Positions 33,714 through 43,091 of a stretch of 64,000 bases of DNA are shown piece by piece. The stretch is taken from NCBI GenBank assembly GCA_036004665.1, contig DASYRG010000083.1:1-64000 (forward strand). The letters are read 5' to 3'. Source of the stretch: JACQGZ01 sp036004665 (GTDB lineage: Bacteria > Sysuimicrobiota > Sysuimicrobiia > Sysuimicrobiales > Humicultoraceae). The position numbers and the translations under genes are program-made. The notes beneath the pieces are model-generated. The model was not told where the DNA came from. It did not search any database and was given only the letters and a program-made list of their open reading frames with translations. Numbering within the stretch: the first letter of the stretch is position 1; each line of letters opens with the position of its first letter.

Positions 33714-34117
33714 GGCACGTGCCTCCTTCTGGTGGCCAGTGTCCCACCGGCCACTTGCCAGTCATGGACAAAAGGTCCCGAGCAACTTGTCGACATGCAC
33801 CTCGATGGCTTCCCGCTGATGTACCCTGGGGCGTGGCATTCGATTTCCCTCCAGTTGACAGGTTAGCCTCTCAGGCCACCCACGGCACGTCCTCCAGGTT
33901 TCGCCCGGCTGAGCCTTTTGAGCCCCCCTGGATTTCTAGGCAAGTGCAGGCAATGTGATCTCTCTCACCTCCCCCAAAGCAGTTTAGGCACTTCGACGCC
34001 AGCTGGCTCGCCTCGGTCAGACTTCCTTCAGATAGTCCCACACGAAGGCGTCCCCAAATCCGCTAACATCTCAGGCCTTTGGGCATACGAAAAGCTGTGA
34101 GGGGGGTCCTCAGCCTC
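33714..34117. other. 404-bp region without a supportable gene
   Basis: Short frames on both strands lack ribosome sites and homology. I see no repeat, RNA or mobile-element end in it. Confidence 0.45.
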
Positions 34118-35002
34118 ATGCAGCGAATCGTGTGCGTGCTCCTGGCGATCGGGTTAGTACTTGCGCTCAGTGACAGCGCCTTGCCGGAGGAAGCGGTTCA
34201 GGTGGCGACGACGATCGCCTACGTCTCGGGTGCCGCCGCAGACCCCATCAAGCAGACGCTGGACCTCTACCGTCCGCGGGCGCGCAAGAATCTTCCCGTG
34301 TTGCTCTTCTTCCACGGCGGAGTCTGGCAGATGGGGGATAAGGGCCAGTACCAACACATCGGCGCGGCGTTTGCGCGGCGGGGGATCCTCACCGCAGTTG
34401 TTAACTATCGTCTCACGCCATCGGTGCGCCATCCCGACCACGTCGGAGACGCCGCCCGCGCGGTTGCCTGGGCGATACGTCACGCCGCAGACTATGGCGG
34501 GCGCCCCGACAGGGTGTTCCTCAGCGGACATTCGGCGGGCGGCCATCTGGTCACGCTCCTGCTCTTCGACAGGCGGTATCTCAAGGACGAGGGGCTGGAC
34601 GCGGATGCTCTGGCCGGTGTCATCCCCCTCTCGGGGATCTTTGATCTGACGCAGCCGATCGACGACACGCCCGAGGGCGGCACCGCCGTCTACATCCATC
34701 CACCGTTTGGGACAAACAGGCGTACCCTGGAAGCCGCTTCGCCGATCAGGCGCCTGCGTGCGACGCGCGTGCCGATGCTCGTCATTCTTGCAGGGGAAGA
34801 TTACCGAGCGATGCAGGGGCAGTCCAGGCGGTTCGTGGAGGCGGCCCGACAGCGTGGGCTGCCGGTGACCTTTGAAACGATCGCGCGCCGCGCCCACTTT
34901 GACCTTGTCAACGCACTTGGAAACCCCGGCGATCCGACGACGGACCTGGTGGCCCGCTTCGTGCTGGGGCCGCAGGCATCGGGGAAGAGTCGGGCGGACT
35001 AA
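34118..35002 (+). CDS. Secreted alpha/beta-hydrolase (esterase/lipase, BD-FAE-like)
   Basis: 294 aa from the ATG at 34118, which gives a signal peptide (MQRIVCVLLAIGLVLALSDS); a TTG at 34079 is less likely. Oxyanion-hole motif FFHGGVW, nucleophile elbow GHSAGGH, acid in LAGEDYR and His in RRAHFD make a full Ser-Asp-His triad. The order LDLYRP ... HGGVW ... VNYRL matches carboxylesterases of the HSL/BD-FAE group. Confidence 0.82.
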   Translation: MQRIVCVLLAIGLVLALSDSALPEEAVQVATTIAYVSGAAADPIKQTLDLYRPRARKNLPVLLFFHGGVWQMGDKGQYQHIGAAFARRGILTAVVNYRLTPSVRHPDHVGDAARAVAWAIRHAADYGGRPDRVFLSGHSAGGHLVTLLLFDRRYLKDEGLDADALAGVIPLSGIFDLTQPIDDTPEGGTAVYIHPPFGTNRRTLEAASPIRRLRATRVPMLVILAGEDYRAMQGQSRRFVEAARQRGLPVTFETIARRAHFDLVNALGNPGDPTTDLVARFVLGPQASGKSRAD

Positions 35003-35081
35003 GAGACTCGGTTATCGCATATTGCCGGCAATCTAAGCTAGCTACTTTTCTGGAGGAGAAATAGATTTATCTCTCATGCAA

Positions 35082-35426
35082 TCAAGGGACCTGGATAAGC
35101 CCGATGATGTTACCGTCTAAGTCTTTTGCAGATGCGATCAGCTTACCCCCGCCGACATCTTTGATCTCTTGCTGTGCTTGCGCGCCAGCGTCCAGGAGCA
35201 TTTGAAGACTTTTCTTGATGTCGTTCACGTGATAATAGCCAATGGGCCCTGTCATTCCTGCGTTGTGGCCATTGGGATCCAAACCAATTTCCTGGTCTCC
35301 AACCTTAAAGCCAACATAATAGGCCTCATTCGCATAAGGCTCGATACCTAAAAGCTTGCTGTATAGCGTCTTTGCTTGGGCTATGTCTTTGACGGGATAG
35401 ATGATTGTTCTAATACCTTGATTCAT
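35082..35426 (-). CDS. VOC-family (glyoxalase-like) protein, low GC
   Basis: 114 aa. One complete VOC unit: GIRTIIYPVKDIAQAKTLYS, YVGFKVGDQEIGLDP, GPIGYYHVNDIKKSLQML and KDLDGNIIGLIQ. The ATG at 35424-35426 is chosen because AAGGAG lies eight bases upstream; an earlier in-frame ATG has none. GC content is visibly about half, far below the surrounding genome, and the codon choice (many AAA, ATT, GAT-type codons) suggests recent transfer from a low-GC donor. Confidence 0.8.
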   Translation of the reverse strand: MNQGIRTIIYPVKDIAQAKTLYSKLLGIEPYANEAYYVGFKVGDQEIGLDPNGHNAGMTGPIGYYHVNDIKKSLQMLLDAGAQAQQEIKDVGGGKLIASAKDLDGNIIGLIQVP

Positions 35427-35784
35427 GAAAGAACTCCTTATACTCATTGATTAAGCTTCTATATCTTTCCAGTTCCACCTGCGAAAAGCCCAGCATTAGT
35501 TAGGTAATGTACGAAAGTGTGTGTACTTTCGGAGGGAACCAAAAAAAGAGGGCATGGGTCCGGGTGTGGCACCGCACGGGTCCGAAACGTGTCGACGACA
35601 TCGACGCCTTCCTGCCCCGGTTCTGTCCACGCGTGCCCGGAATCGGCTGGGCCACGGTCGTCGGTCGTCGCCGTCATGGCGGACATGCCCTATCGGATAG
35701 CGTACTCGTGTGGCGGCAGGAACCTTGACGGCATCCTGCCAATGACCGAACTAATCCGATCCCAGCCTTGAGGGTCCGCATCCT
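35427..35784. other. 358-bp region without a gene; contains a short hairpin
   Basis: CGAAAGT (35512-35518) and ACTTTCG (35525-35531) form a 7-bp stem with a GTGTGT loop. Frames across 35507-35771 on both strands show no homology. GC rises from left to right, so the boundary of the transferred DNA may lie here. Confidence 0.45.
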
Positions 35785-36207
35785 ATGGTCGAGCGGAGCG
35801 AAATCGTTGACACCATGGCCGGCTTAGCGCTCTTCGCGGACCTCACGCGCGCGCAGGTCGAAGGGGTCTCCCACACCTTCGAGGAGCAGTGGTTCGCCGA
35901 TGGCGAGCGCATCCTGCGGCAGGGGCTGGGGGGCTCCGCCCTCTATGTCATCCTCGAGGGTGAAGCGGCGGTCCACATCGATGGGCAGCGGCGGGCGGGG
36001 TTGAGCCGCGGGGACTTCTTCGGCGAGATCTCGGTCCTGCTGGGCGACCCGCCCTCAGCCGATGTAGTCGCCGTCGGGTCCGTCCGCTGCGCGGTGCTGG
36101 CCGGACCCGACGTGGAAACCTTCCTCCTCACCTATCCCCGCGTGATGTACCGGATGCTGCAGGCGGCGGCGCGGCGGCTGCGGCAGGCGAATCAGTGGCG
36201 GAGTTGA
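35785..36207 (+). CDS. Cyclic-nucleotide-binding-domain protein
   Basis: 140 aa, a lone cNMP-binding beta-roll without a DNA-binding domain: RILRQGLGGSALYVILEGEA near 48-67, and the phosphate-binding cassette GDFFGEISVLLGDPPSADV near 85-103 (the usual Arg is replaced by Pro-Ser). It probably senses a nucleotide or serves as a structural subunit of the flavoprotein whose gene overlaps its last 13 bases. Confidence 0.8.
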   Translation: MVERSEIVDTMAGLALFADLTRAQVEGVSHTFEEQWFADGERILRQGLGGSALYVILEGEAAVHIDGQRRAGLSRGDFFGEISVLLGDPPSADVVAVGSVRCAVLAGPDVETFLLTYPRVMYRMLQAAARRLRQANQWRS

Positions 36208-37706
36208 CCCCGCCATTTCCCCCAGGACGCTACCCGATCGTCATCGTGGGCAGCGGGCCCGGCGGCCTGCAACTCAGCACCTCCCTAACCGCACGGAACA
36301 TTGCGCACGCGGTCCTGTCCCAGGACGAGGCGCCTGGGGGAATGTTCAGGCGTTTTCCTCTCTTCCAACGCCTCATCACCTGGTCCAAGCGGCATTCCCC
36401 GGTCGGCGCCGGAACCCGATCCTATGAATGGTACGACTGGAACACCCTCCTGGCAGACAACCCCGCGCGGCGGGCGCTCCTGCCCGAGTTCATGGACGGG
36501 ACTTCGATCTTCCCCACCCGCGCGGAGATGGAACGCTCGCTCGTGACCTTCGCGGAGCGGAGCGAGGTGCGGGTCCGATACGGCTGCCGGTGGGAGGGAA
36601 TCCGGCGCGGGGAGGACGGCTTTGCGCTGGAGACCAGCGATGGAGAATACTCCTGCCGCGTCGCCGTTTTCGCGGTAGGAATGGCGGAGCCGTGGAAACC
36701 GGCAATACCCGGCATCGATGCCGTCCCTCACTACGTCGACACCCTGCCCGTCCGCGAGTACGCCAACAAGCGCGTCTTCATCATCGGGAAACGTAACTCC
36801 GCCTTTGAACTGGCCGATGCCCTCCATCCCTGGGCGCGGCAGATCGTCCTGGCTTCGCCGCGGCCGGCTGTGATCTCCCTCTACAGCCGCTCGGCCTCCG
36901 CCTCGGTGCGCGCCCGGTACGTCGTGCCCTACGAAGACTACCTCCTGGGCGGAGGAACCTTGGCCCTCGATGCCTCGATCGACCGGATCGAACGCCTCGG
37001 TGAGATCTGGCGCGTGCATACGACGGGCACCACGACGCCGGGGAGCCTTACCTTCGACGCCGACGCGGTCATCGCTGCCACTGGCTTCACCACGCCCCTC
37101 GGCACCCTGCGCGCTCTCGGTCTGAAGACCTTCAGCCGCGACCGCATTCCCTCCCTGACGCCGTTCTGGGAGAGCGTCACGGTGCCTGGCATCTACTTCG
37201 GCGGCGCCATTTCCACCGGTGCCGTAGGGCTGCGCAAGTACGGGCTGTCAAGCCTCTCCGGCAGCGTCTCGGGATTCCGGCACAACATGCGCGTGCTGGC
37301 AGAGCATCTCGCGCGCACGGCCTTCCAGGCCGCGCTGCCGCGGCGCGTCCTCTCCCCGACCCAGGTGGTCCCTTACTTGATGGCCGAGGTCGGGTCGGCC
37401 CCCGAACTCTGGAACCAGCGGGCCTATCTGGCCCGCGCTGTCTCGGTGGGAGAGGACGGCCGCATCGTCGATGAAGGGATCCTGCCGCTGCAATTCTTCC
37501 TCGACAGCTCGGGGCCCGACGGCGTCGCCATTACTGTAGAAACGGACGACCGGGGCGAGCACCGCTCAGGGGTCTATGTCCGCCACCGGGGAGTGGTCAC
37601 GGAGCGCGTCCTGCCCGCCGGTCCCCTGCTCACCTTCGATACTCCCGACCACCGGGCGCAGCTATACGACCTCCTGAAACCGCTGCTGCCCTCGGGCGCG
37701 CTCTGA
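36195..37706 (+). CDS. FAD-dependent oxidoreductase (flavin monooxygenase/thioredoxin-reductase-like)
   Basis: 503 aa. FAD-binding GSGPGG at 19-24, a second Rossmann motif IIGKRNSAFELADAL near 196-210 for NAD(P), and the ATGF motif AVIAATGFTTPLG near 295-307. The N-terminal half resembles flavin-containing monooxygenases; the C-terminal 130 residues are not familiar. GTG start inside the end of the cNMP-domain gene, so the two are coupled. Fusions of cNMP domains to thioredoxin-reductase-like enzymes are known, and this pair may be the split form. Confidence 0.78.
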   Translation: MAELTPPFPPGRYPIVIVGSGPGGLQLSTSLTARNIAHAVLSQDEAPGGMFRRFPLFQRLITWSKRHSPVGAGTRSYEWYDWNTLLADNPARRALLPEFMDGTSIFPTRAEMERSLVTFAERSEVRVRYGCRWEGIRRGEDGFALETSDGEYSCRVAVFAVGMAEPWKPAIPGIDAVPHYVDTLPVREYANKRVFIIGKRNSAFELADALHPWARQIVLASPRPAVISLYSRSASASVRARYVVPYEDYLLGGGTLALDASIDRIERLGEIWRVHTTGTTTPGSLTFDADAVIAATGFTTPLGTLRALGLKTFSRDRIPSLTPFWESVTVPGIYFGGAISTGAVGLRKYGLSSLSGSVSGFRHNMRVLAEHLARTAFQAALPRRVLSPTQVVPYLMAEVGSAPELWNQRAYLARAVSVGEDGRIVDEGILPLQFFLDSSGPDGVAITVETDDRGEHRSGVYVRHRGVVTERVLPAGPLLTFDTPDHRAQLYDLLKPLLPSGAL

Positions 37707-37819
37707 CACCGGGCGTGGAGCAACAACCTGCGGTGGCCGACGCTGGAAGGCGATCGGCTCTCTCGCGGGGATGGGGGAGCACTTCCCCCAGAGATCCCGC
37801 CACAGTTCACCAGAGTCAG

Positions 37820-38890
37820 TCAGACTGAGGCGGCCCGTACGGCCCATCGGGCGACACGCCCGCCACCCGCCGCGCTGGCCCACGCCATCGTCAAGACGAC
37901 GACAACGAACAGCGGTGGCACGGGGTGGATGATCCCCAAAGCGCGCAGCCAGAGCGCTACCTCTCCCAGGTACAATCCTCCCAGCAGCAACCCCGCGACG
38001 CCCGGCCGCGCCTTGAGCGGGGCGACCACGAGCGGCGGGACGAGCATGAAGCCCACGACGAGAAGGTGGAACCCCAGGTCGTCGAGAGTATACGGCCTGA
38101 CCGTGTAGCCCCACAGACGTGCGACGACCGGGGTAACCGCCAGGTGCACGATCTCCTGCATCGCCCAGAGGGCAACCCCGGTCACCCCCACCTGCCATAG
38201 GCTCCGACGGCCGACGAAGACCTCGGTGAACGAGAGGAGCCCCGGGATCAACCCCACCGCGATTGCGGCGAGCAGATACGGATCCGTAGTGGTGACGAAT
38301 CGGAAGGACGCGCCGCGGGGATGGAACGCCATGGTCGCGGCGGGGAGCAGACCGAAGAAGACGGCGGCCAGGAAGCCGGCCAGGATCGTAATGGTGCCGG
38401 CTCGGGCCCAGGAGGGGCCGACCGCCCGGCGCCGCCCCGCCTGGCCGAGCGCGATGAGGGTGCCCACGGCCATCGCCAGCCCCGCGAAGACTCCCAGCAC
38501 GTGGGGCGGGCTCCAGATCGTGACGTCGCCGATGGTGCGGTGCCACAGTTCATCCCCCACGGCCGCCAGGACCAGGCCCGCCAACCCCGCCATCAGCATC
38601 CCGTACCCCTGGCGGGAAAATGTCCGCAGCATGGCCATCGGCTGAACCGACCCCGCGGCCACCCCGACGCGCAGGATCATCCCCACGGTCAACGCCCCCA
38701 GCGACAACGCCCCCGAGTAGATGAGCAGATGCGGTGGGATCAGGAAGGAGTCGCGCCCGACCGTGGCGTGCCAGTGAGCGTCCCACGCCCCTCCCAGAGC
38801 CATCGTCACCTCCGCCGCGAAGAGGCCTGAGAGGAGGATCGCCTCGAATTGTTCCAGGGTGATACTCGCCAGGTTCCTCGGTCTGATCAT
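37820..38890 (-). CDS. Polytopic membrane protein of unknown function
   Basis: 356 aa from the ATG at 38888-38890. Eight to ten transmembrane helices. Conserved-looking His residues near membrane edges (AHWHATVGR, GDELWHRTIGDV, SPPHVLGVF, EIVHLAV) suggest metal or haem binding, but I cannot name the family. Its start overlaps the start of the divergent methyltransferase (CATG). Confidence 0.7.
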   Translation of the reverse strand: MIRPRNLASITLEQFEAILLSGLFAAEVTMALGGAWDAHWHATVGRDSFLIPPHLLIYSGALSLGALTVGMILRVGVAAGSVQPMAMLRTFSRQGYGMLMAGLAGLVLAAVGDELWHRTIGDVTIWSPPHVLGVFAGLAMAVGTLIALGQAGRRRAVGPSWARAGTITILAGFLAAVFFGLLPAATMAFHPRGASFRFVTTTDPYLLAAIAVGLIPGLLSFTEVFVGRRSLWQVGVTGVALWAMQEIVHLAVTPVVARLWGYTVRPYTLDDLGFHLLVVGFMLVPPLVVAPLKARPGVAGLLLGGLYLGEVALWLRALGIIHPVPPLFVVVVLTMAWASAAGGGRVARWAVRAASV

Positions 38891-39683
38891 GCGACTGGCC
38901 CCTCCGCTGAAACGTCCGCTCTGGCAGACATGGTATGACTTCCTCGCCGCCAAGAACACCGAGGCCGCGTGGACCTTTATGAATTACGGCTTCGTTCCCC
39001 TCGATCCTGGCGGCCACAGCCCGCTGACGCTGCTGGACGGTGACGAGCCGGAACGCCTCTGCATACAGCTCTATCACCACGTCGCCGGCGCGGTCGACCT
39101 GCGCGGCCGCGACGTCCTCGAGGTCGGCTGCGGTCGAGGCGGTGGGTCGCGAGCCATCTTCCGCTACCTCGGCCCCCGGGCGGTCGTTGGCGTCGACTTT
39201 TCGGCCAACGCGATCGCGCTCTGCCGCCGGCACCGGAGTCGAGGGCTCGCCTTCGCCGCCGGGGACGCGGAGGCGCTTCCCTTCGCCGCCGAGAGCTTCG
39301 ACGCCGTGGTCAACGTCGAATCCTCCCACTGCTACCCTTCGATGGAACGGTTCCTGCGGGAGGTGCGCCGGGTCCTGCGTCCGGGCGGCCACTTCCTGTT
39401 CGCGGACCTGCGTGGCCGCGACGCGGTCGAGGTGCTGCGCGGAGAGCTGCGGACCGCCGGGCTGGAGGTGCGCGCCGAACGGGTCATCACGGCGAACGTC
39501 GTGGCCGCCATGGAAGAGGACAGCGCGCGCAAGCTCGCCCTGATCCGTGCGAAGATCTCCTGGCCGCTGCGCGGACCGTTTCAGCACTTCGCCGGCCTCA
39601 AGGGCACGAACGTCTACGAGGCGCTCCGGAGCGGCCAGGCTCAGTACCTGAGCTTCGTCTGCGTCCGGTCACCGAACGCGTGA
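38889..39683 (+). CDS. SAM-dependent class I methyltransferase
   Basis: 264 aa from the ATG at 38889 (a GTG at 38859 is also open). Motif I VLEVGCGRGGGS near 75-86, motif II acidic residue in VVGVDFS, post-motif GDAEALPFAAESFDAV, and motif III RVLRPGGHFLFADLR. The N-terminal region (AKNTEAAWTFMNYGFVP) resembles methyltransferases of phthiotriol/lipid or small-molecule type. Coupled to the GNAT gene by GTGA. Confidence 0.85.
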   Translation: MRLAPPLKRPLWQTWYDFLAAKNTEAAWTFMNYGFVPLDPGGHSPLTLLDGDEPERLCIQLYHHVAGAVDLRGRDVLEVGCGRGGGSRAIFRYLGPRAVVGVDFSANAIALCRRHRSRGLAFAAGDAEALPFAAESFDAVVNVESSHCYPSMERFLREVRRVLRPGGHFLFADLRGRDAVEVLRGELRTAGLEVRAERVITANVVAAMEEDSARKLALIRAKISWPLRGPFQHFAGLKGTNVYEALRSGQAQYLSFVCVRSPNA

Positions 39684-40378
39684 CTGGTCGCTGGCGCGCG
39701 ATCTTCCGTCCCGTCCTCAGGGTCGATCTTCTCGCCGGGGCCAAAGCCCTGGACGATCCCCTTCCCACGCCGGCAGTGGAGCCGGTCGCCCTCCGTCTCG
39801 CGCTGCCCGACGACTTCCCCTCCCTGGCCTCCCTCGCCGAAGCCGAGATCCGAGGGATCCCGGACTTCCCGCTCCGGGTCTCCTTCCTCGACGAGTTCGC
39901 GCGGCTCCACCACAAGGGCGACGTCTGCTTTCTCCTTGAGATCGACGGCCGGATCGCGTACTTCTCCTGGGTGGCCTTTGACACGGCCGCCCTCTCGGCC
40001 TATGGCCTGATCTCCCCGTTGCTGGAAGGCGAGGCGTACGTCAGCATGTCGTACACGTTCCCGGCGTATCGGCGCCGCGGTGTGGCGACGGCAGCGCGAG
40101 TAGAAGCAAACCGCTGGCTCCGCGACCATGGCGTCCGCCAAGCCTACAGCTGGGTGAGGACGCACAACACGGCCTCCCTGAAGGTGCGCGAGCGGGCAGG
40201 CTGGCGGGTCGTCGGGCAGCTCACCCAGTTCATCTGGCGCATCCGCCGCCGGTACACGCTGCTGACAGTGACGACGAACGACCCCGATGATCCACTGTCC
40301 ACGTGGTGCGGCCCGGAGCGCCTTAACATCGATGGCGGCATCCGCATCACCCGGCGGGGGGCCGCGGGATCAGGGTGA
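39680..40378 (+). CDS. GNAT-family N-acetyltransferase
   Basis: 232 aa from the GTG at 39680 that overlaps the methyltransferase stop. The acetyl-CoA pyrophosphate loop is readable as YRRRGVATAARVEANRWL near 131-148, followed by NTASLKVRERAGWRVVG, the standard GNAT C-terminal block. The substrate is unknown. The linked methyltransferase suggests that both modify one metabolite. The last 9 bp overlap the convergent membrane-nuclease gene. Confidence 0.8.
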   Translation: MTGRWRAIFRPVLRVDLLAGAKALDDPLPTPAVEPVALRLALPDDFPSLASLAEAEIRGIPDFPLRVSFLDEFARLHHKGDVCFLLEIDGRIAYFSWVAFDTAALSAYGLISPLLEGEAYVSMSYTFPAYRRRGVATAARVEANRWLRDHGVRQAYSWVRTHNTASLKVRERAGWRVVGQLTQFIWRIRRRYTLLTVTTNDPDDPLSTWCGPERLNIDGGIRITRRGAAGSG

Positions 40379-42334
40379 AAGAGTGGCCGCGATGCCGAGG
40401 TGATCCGAGAGCGCCTCTGGGAAAGTCCTGAACTCCCGCGCCGTGAGATCGGGCGACAGGAGGATGTAGTCGATCCGGCGGACGGGACGGCCGAACTCGA
40501 GAAAGGTCAGTCCGGGCCGTTCTCCGCCGCCGAGTTCGAAGGCATCCCGCAGCCCCGCCTCTTTGAGAACGGCCAGCGCCCCGGAGTCGGGAACCGAATT
40601 GAGATCCCCCATCACCACCGTCCGGTCTTCACGGTTCCAAAAGGCCACCAGTGCCTCCGCCTGAACGGTGCGGAGCTCGTCGGCGGGCAGATCGAGGACG
40701 CGCTGGTTGTGGAAGTGCACGCCGATGACCCTGAGCTGCGACCCTCCACCCACATCGACCTCGGCCCGCAATCCCCCTCGACGCATCGGAGCGGCGCCGC
40801 GGGGAAAGGCGACGCGCTCGCGCACGGCGAGGGGCCGCCGCGAGATGATCGCGTTCCCAAAGACGGTGTCGGCGGCTGGACTCCAGACGTAGGCCATGCC
40901 GAGGCGGCGGGAGAGCCAGGTGAGCATCTCCGTCGAACCGCTGATCAGCCACCCGCGGGAGACCTCCTGGAAGGCGAACACCTCCGCCCCAGAGGCCTCG
41001 ATGTGACGGGCAAACGTCTCCAGGTCGTGGCGGCCCTCGATGTCGATGGCCTGGTGCAGGTTGAAGGACATGACCCGAACGGGGAACCCGGTGCCGGCGG
41101 CTGGCTGAGGTGAGCGGGCGATGATCCAGAGGATTATTGGAACGACCAGGACGAGCGCCGCTCGGGGGATTCTCAACGCCCCCGGTGTGGTCCCGCGTTG
41201 CGGCGGCCTCTGGCGGCGCGGCCCCCCCAGTGCCGCGACCGCCGCGATTCCCGCACCCGCGGGCAGGAGCACCGCGTTCTCGAAAGGGAGCCGCCGTTCG
41301 TAGGCGATGTAGTAGAGGAAGACCGCCACGACTAGCACAAACATGCCCGCGCCCCACCCCGCGGCCGTGCGCGCCAGCCCGGCCCGCAGCGTCTCCTGGC
41401 CCTGGGCAGTGAGAATGGCGGCGGCCACCACGCCCGCAGCGACGCTGCCGACGGCCCATCCCGCGGCCGCGCTCGCGCTACTGCTGTGGGCCAGATACGC
41501 CGCAGGAATCAGGAGCAGCACCGCCACTGCAATCGTCCCTGCGCTGACCATGCGCTCAATCATTACCAACGCGAGCACGTCGATCAGCAGGATGAACAGC
41601 AGCGCCGCTGGGAGAGGCCAGCCCGTCACTGCGGTCAGGCGGGCGGTGTTGTGAAAGACGAGCAGATGGAGAAAGAGCAATGGACCGAGACCCACCAGCG
41701 TCCACCCGGCGCCGGCATCGGTCTGCGCCTGCCATCGCCCTCCCTCCTCGGCGAGACCACCCAGGAACCACGTGTAGGCGACGCCCCGCAGCGCGGAGAT
41801 GAAGAAAGCCAGGAGGACGAAGGCCGCGGCGTACGCCCAGAAGGTGTGCTGCCAGATGGGGTCCCAACTCCAGAACGCCCCGCTGATCGTCACCTCCAGC
41901 GCCAGCCCCAGGACGAACGCGCCACCCAGCGCCCTGGCCGCCTCCGGCCCGGTGCCGCGGAGGACGGCCAGCAGGAGCGGCACCGTCCAGGCGAAGGCCA
42001 CGACGCCGACGGCAGTAAACCAGAAGGCGGCGATCGGCGGGCTGACCTGCGCCCCCAGGCGAGCCAGCGCGAGGCCGCCCGCCGTGACCAGCAGCGCGCG
42101 ACGCGATCCGAGGAGACGCGCCGGGATCGCGCTCACCCACGCGGTCGCGAAGAGCCCGATCGCCAGGAGTCCCAGTCCCGTTGGTGCAACGCCGGGGAGA
42201 GCACCGGCATTGACGAGCAGAGGGAAGAACGCGCGGATGATCTGGGTCCCCAGGGTGATGACGAGCCCAAAGAGCAGAACTTCGGGTCTGGTTCGGGGCG
42301 CGCTCGCAAACCCTCCACCCGGCAGGCCGCTCAT
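40370..42334 (-). CDS. Multi-pass membrane protein fused to an endonuclease/exonuclease/phosphatase domain
   Basis: 654 aa from the ATG at 42332-42334, preceded by GGGAGGG; longer starts add only a basic tail. Residues 1-395 hold about a dozen transmembrane helices. Residues 410-654 are a complete EEP metal-dependent phosphodiesterase domain: RVMSFNLHQ, FAFQEVSRG, GVHFHNQRV, VMGDLNSVPDS, RRIDYILLSP and SDHLGIAATL. The active-site N, E, D-N and D-H pairs are all present. The domain may hydrolyse a phosphodiester or phosphoinositide-like lipid at the membrane face. Confidence 0.82.
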   Translation of the reverse strand: MSGLPGGGFASAPRTRPEVLLFGLVITLGTQIIRAFFPLLVNAGALPGVAPTGLGLLAIGLFATAWVSAIPARLLGSRRALLVTAGGLALARLGAQVSPPIAAFWFTAVGVVAFAWTVPLLLAVLRGTGPEAARALGGAFVLGLALEVTISGAFWSWDPIWQHTFWAYAAAFVLLAFFISALRGVAYTWFLGGLAEEGGRWQAQTDAGAGWTLVGLGPLLFLHLLVFHNTARLTAVTGWPLPAALLFILLIDVLALVMIERMVSAGTIAVAVLLLIPAAYLAHSSSASAAAGWAVGSVAAGVVAAAILTAQGQETLRAGLARTAAGWGAGMFVLVVAVFLYYIAYERRLPFENAVLLPAGAGIAAVAALGGPRRQRPPQRGTTPGALRIPRAALVLVVPIILWIIARSPQPAAGTGFPVRVMSFNLHQAIDIEGRHDLETFARHIEASGAEVFAFQEVSRGWLISGSTEMLTWLSRRLGMAYVWSPAADTVFGNAIISRRPLAVRERVAFPRGAAPMRRGGLRAEVDVGGGSQLRVIGVHFHNQRVLDLPADELRTVQAEALVAFWNREDRTVVMGDLNSVPDSGALAVLKEAGLRDAFELGGGERPGLTFLEFGRPVRRIDYILLSPDLTAREFRTFPEALSDHLGIAATLSP

Positions 42335-42498
42335 CGGAAGGCTACCCTCCCTGAGAATCCGGCGCCTTGTTCTGGCCCGCCATATGGGAATCCTTTCATC
42401 GATGTCACGCCTCGCCGAAGACATGATCGTGACAGAGGGAGGGTATGCCAGGGGTACACAGTATACCGGTCGCAACAAGACCTACTCAGGAGGTGCGT

Positions 42499-42933
42499 AT
42501 GAAGACGAGGTGGATCACCATCGGCCTGGCTGCCGCGGCACTGCTGCTATCTCTCGCGCCGGCGCTTCCGGTTGCGGCGCAGGCGAAGCGGACGATCCGA
42601 ATCGTGGCAACCTCTTACAAGTTTGAGCCCAGTCTCGTGCAGGTGCGGCAGGGGGAAACGGTCGTTCTCGAGCTCGTCAACGCGGACACCGAGGGACGCA
42701 ACCACAGCCTCGCCGCGGAGTTATTCGAGAAAGCCAACGCCACCTCTCGGGGCGACGTGGCCCGGACGGGGAGCTTCGAAGGCCGGCGGTTCTTTGCGGC
42801 TGCACCAGGGAAACAGCTGGAGGTGGAGTTCGTCGCCAGCGAGCGGGGGTCGTTCGCGTTCTTCTGCGGCATCTCCAACCACGCCGCGATGGGTCAGGTG
42901 GGGGCGATCAACGTGCTGCCCCCGAGCCCGTAG
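42499..42933 (+). CDS. Secreted cupredoxin-domain protein (plastocyanin/azurin-like)
   Basis: 144 aa. Signal peptide (MKTRWITIGLAAAALLLSLA..., cleavage near AQA-29). The blue-copper ligand set is visible: first His in NHSLAAEL, then Cys in FAFFCGISNH with its following His, and Met in AAMGQVG. Strands of a Greek-key fold precede it (SYKFEPSLVQVRQGETVVLEL). It likely transfers electrons or stores copper outside the membrane. AGGAGGT lies upstream of the ATG at 42499. Confidence 0.88.
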   Translation: MKTRWITIGLAAAALLLSLAPALPVAAQAKRTIRIVATSYKFEPSLVQVRQGETVVLELVNADTEGRNHSLAAELFEKANATSRGDVARTGSFEGRRFFAAAPGKQLEVEFVASERGSFAFFCGISNHAAMGQVGAINVLPPSP

Positions 42934-43091
42934 AGCAATCAGCGCTCTTTGGATGGCTGCGGGCAGGTCGCCGCCGCCTCACGGTGGATGCGACTCCCGC
43001 CAATCCGATGTTCGACCCTCACTGCAAGAGATGTGGCTGCTGCCGATATTACAATCAAGAGCCCCCCGTACACCCTCAGGGGAGGGGCTGG

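Noticed and set aside
35459..35771. Several 60-84-aa frames on both strands
   Set aside because: No homology, no ribosome sites and overlapping each other; region treated as a gap.
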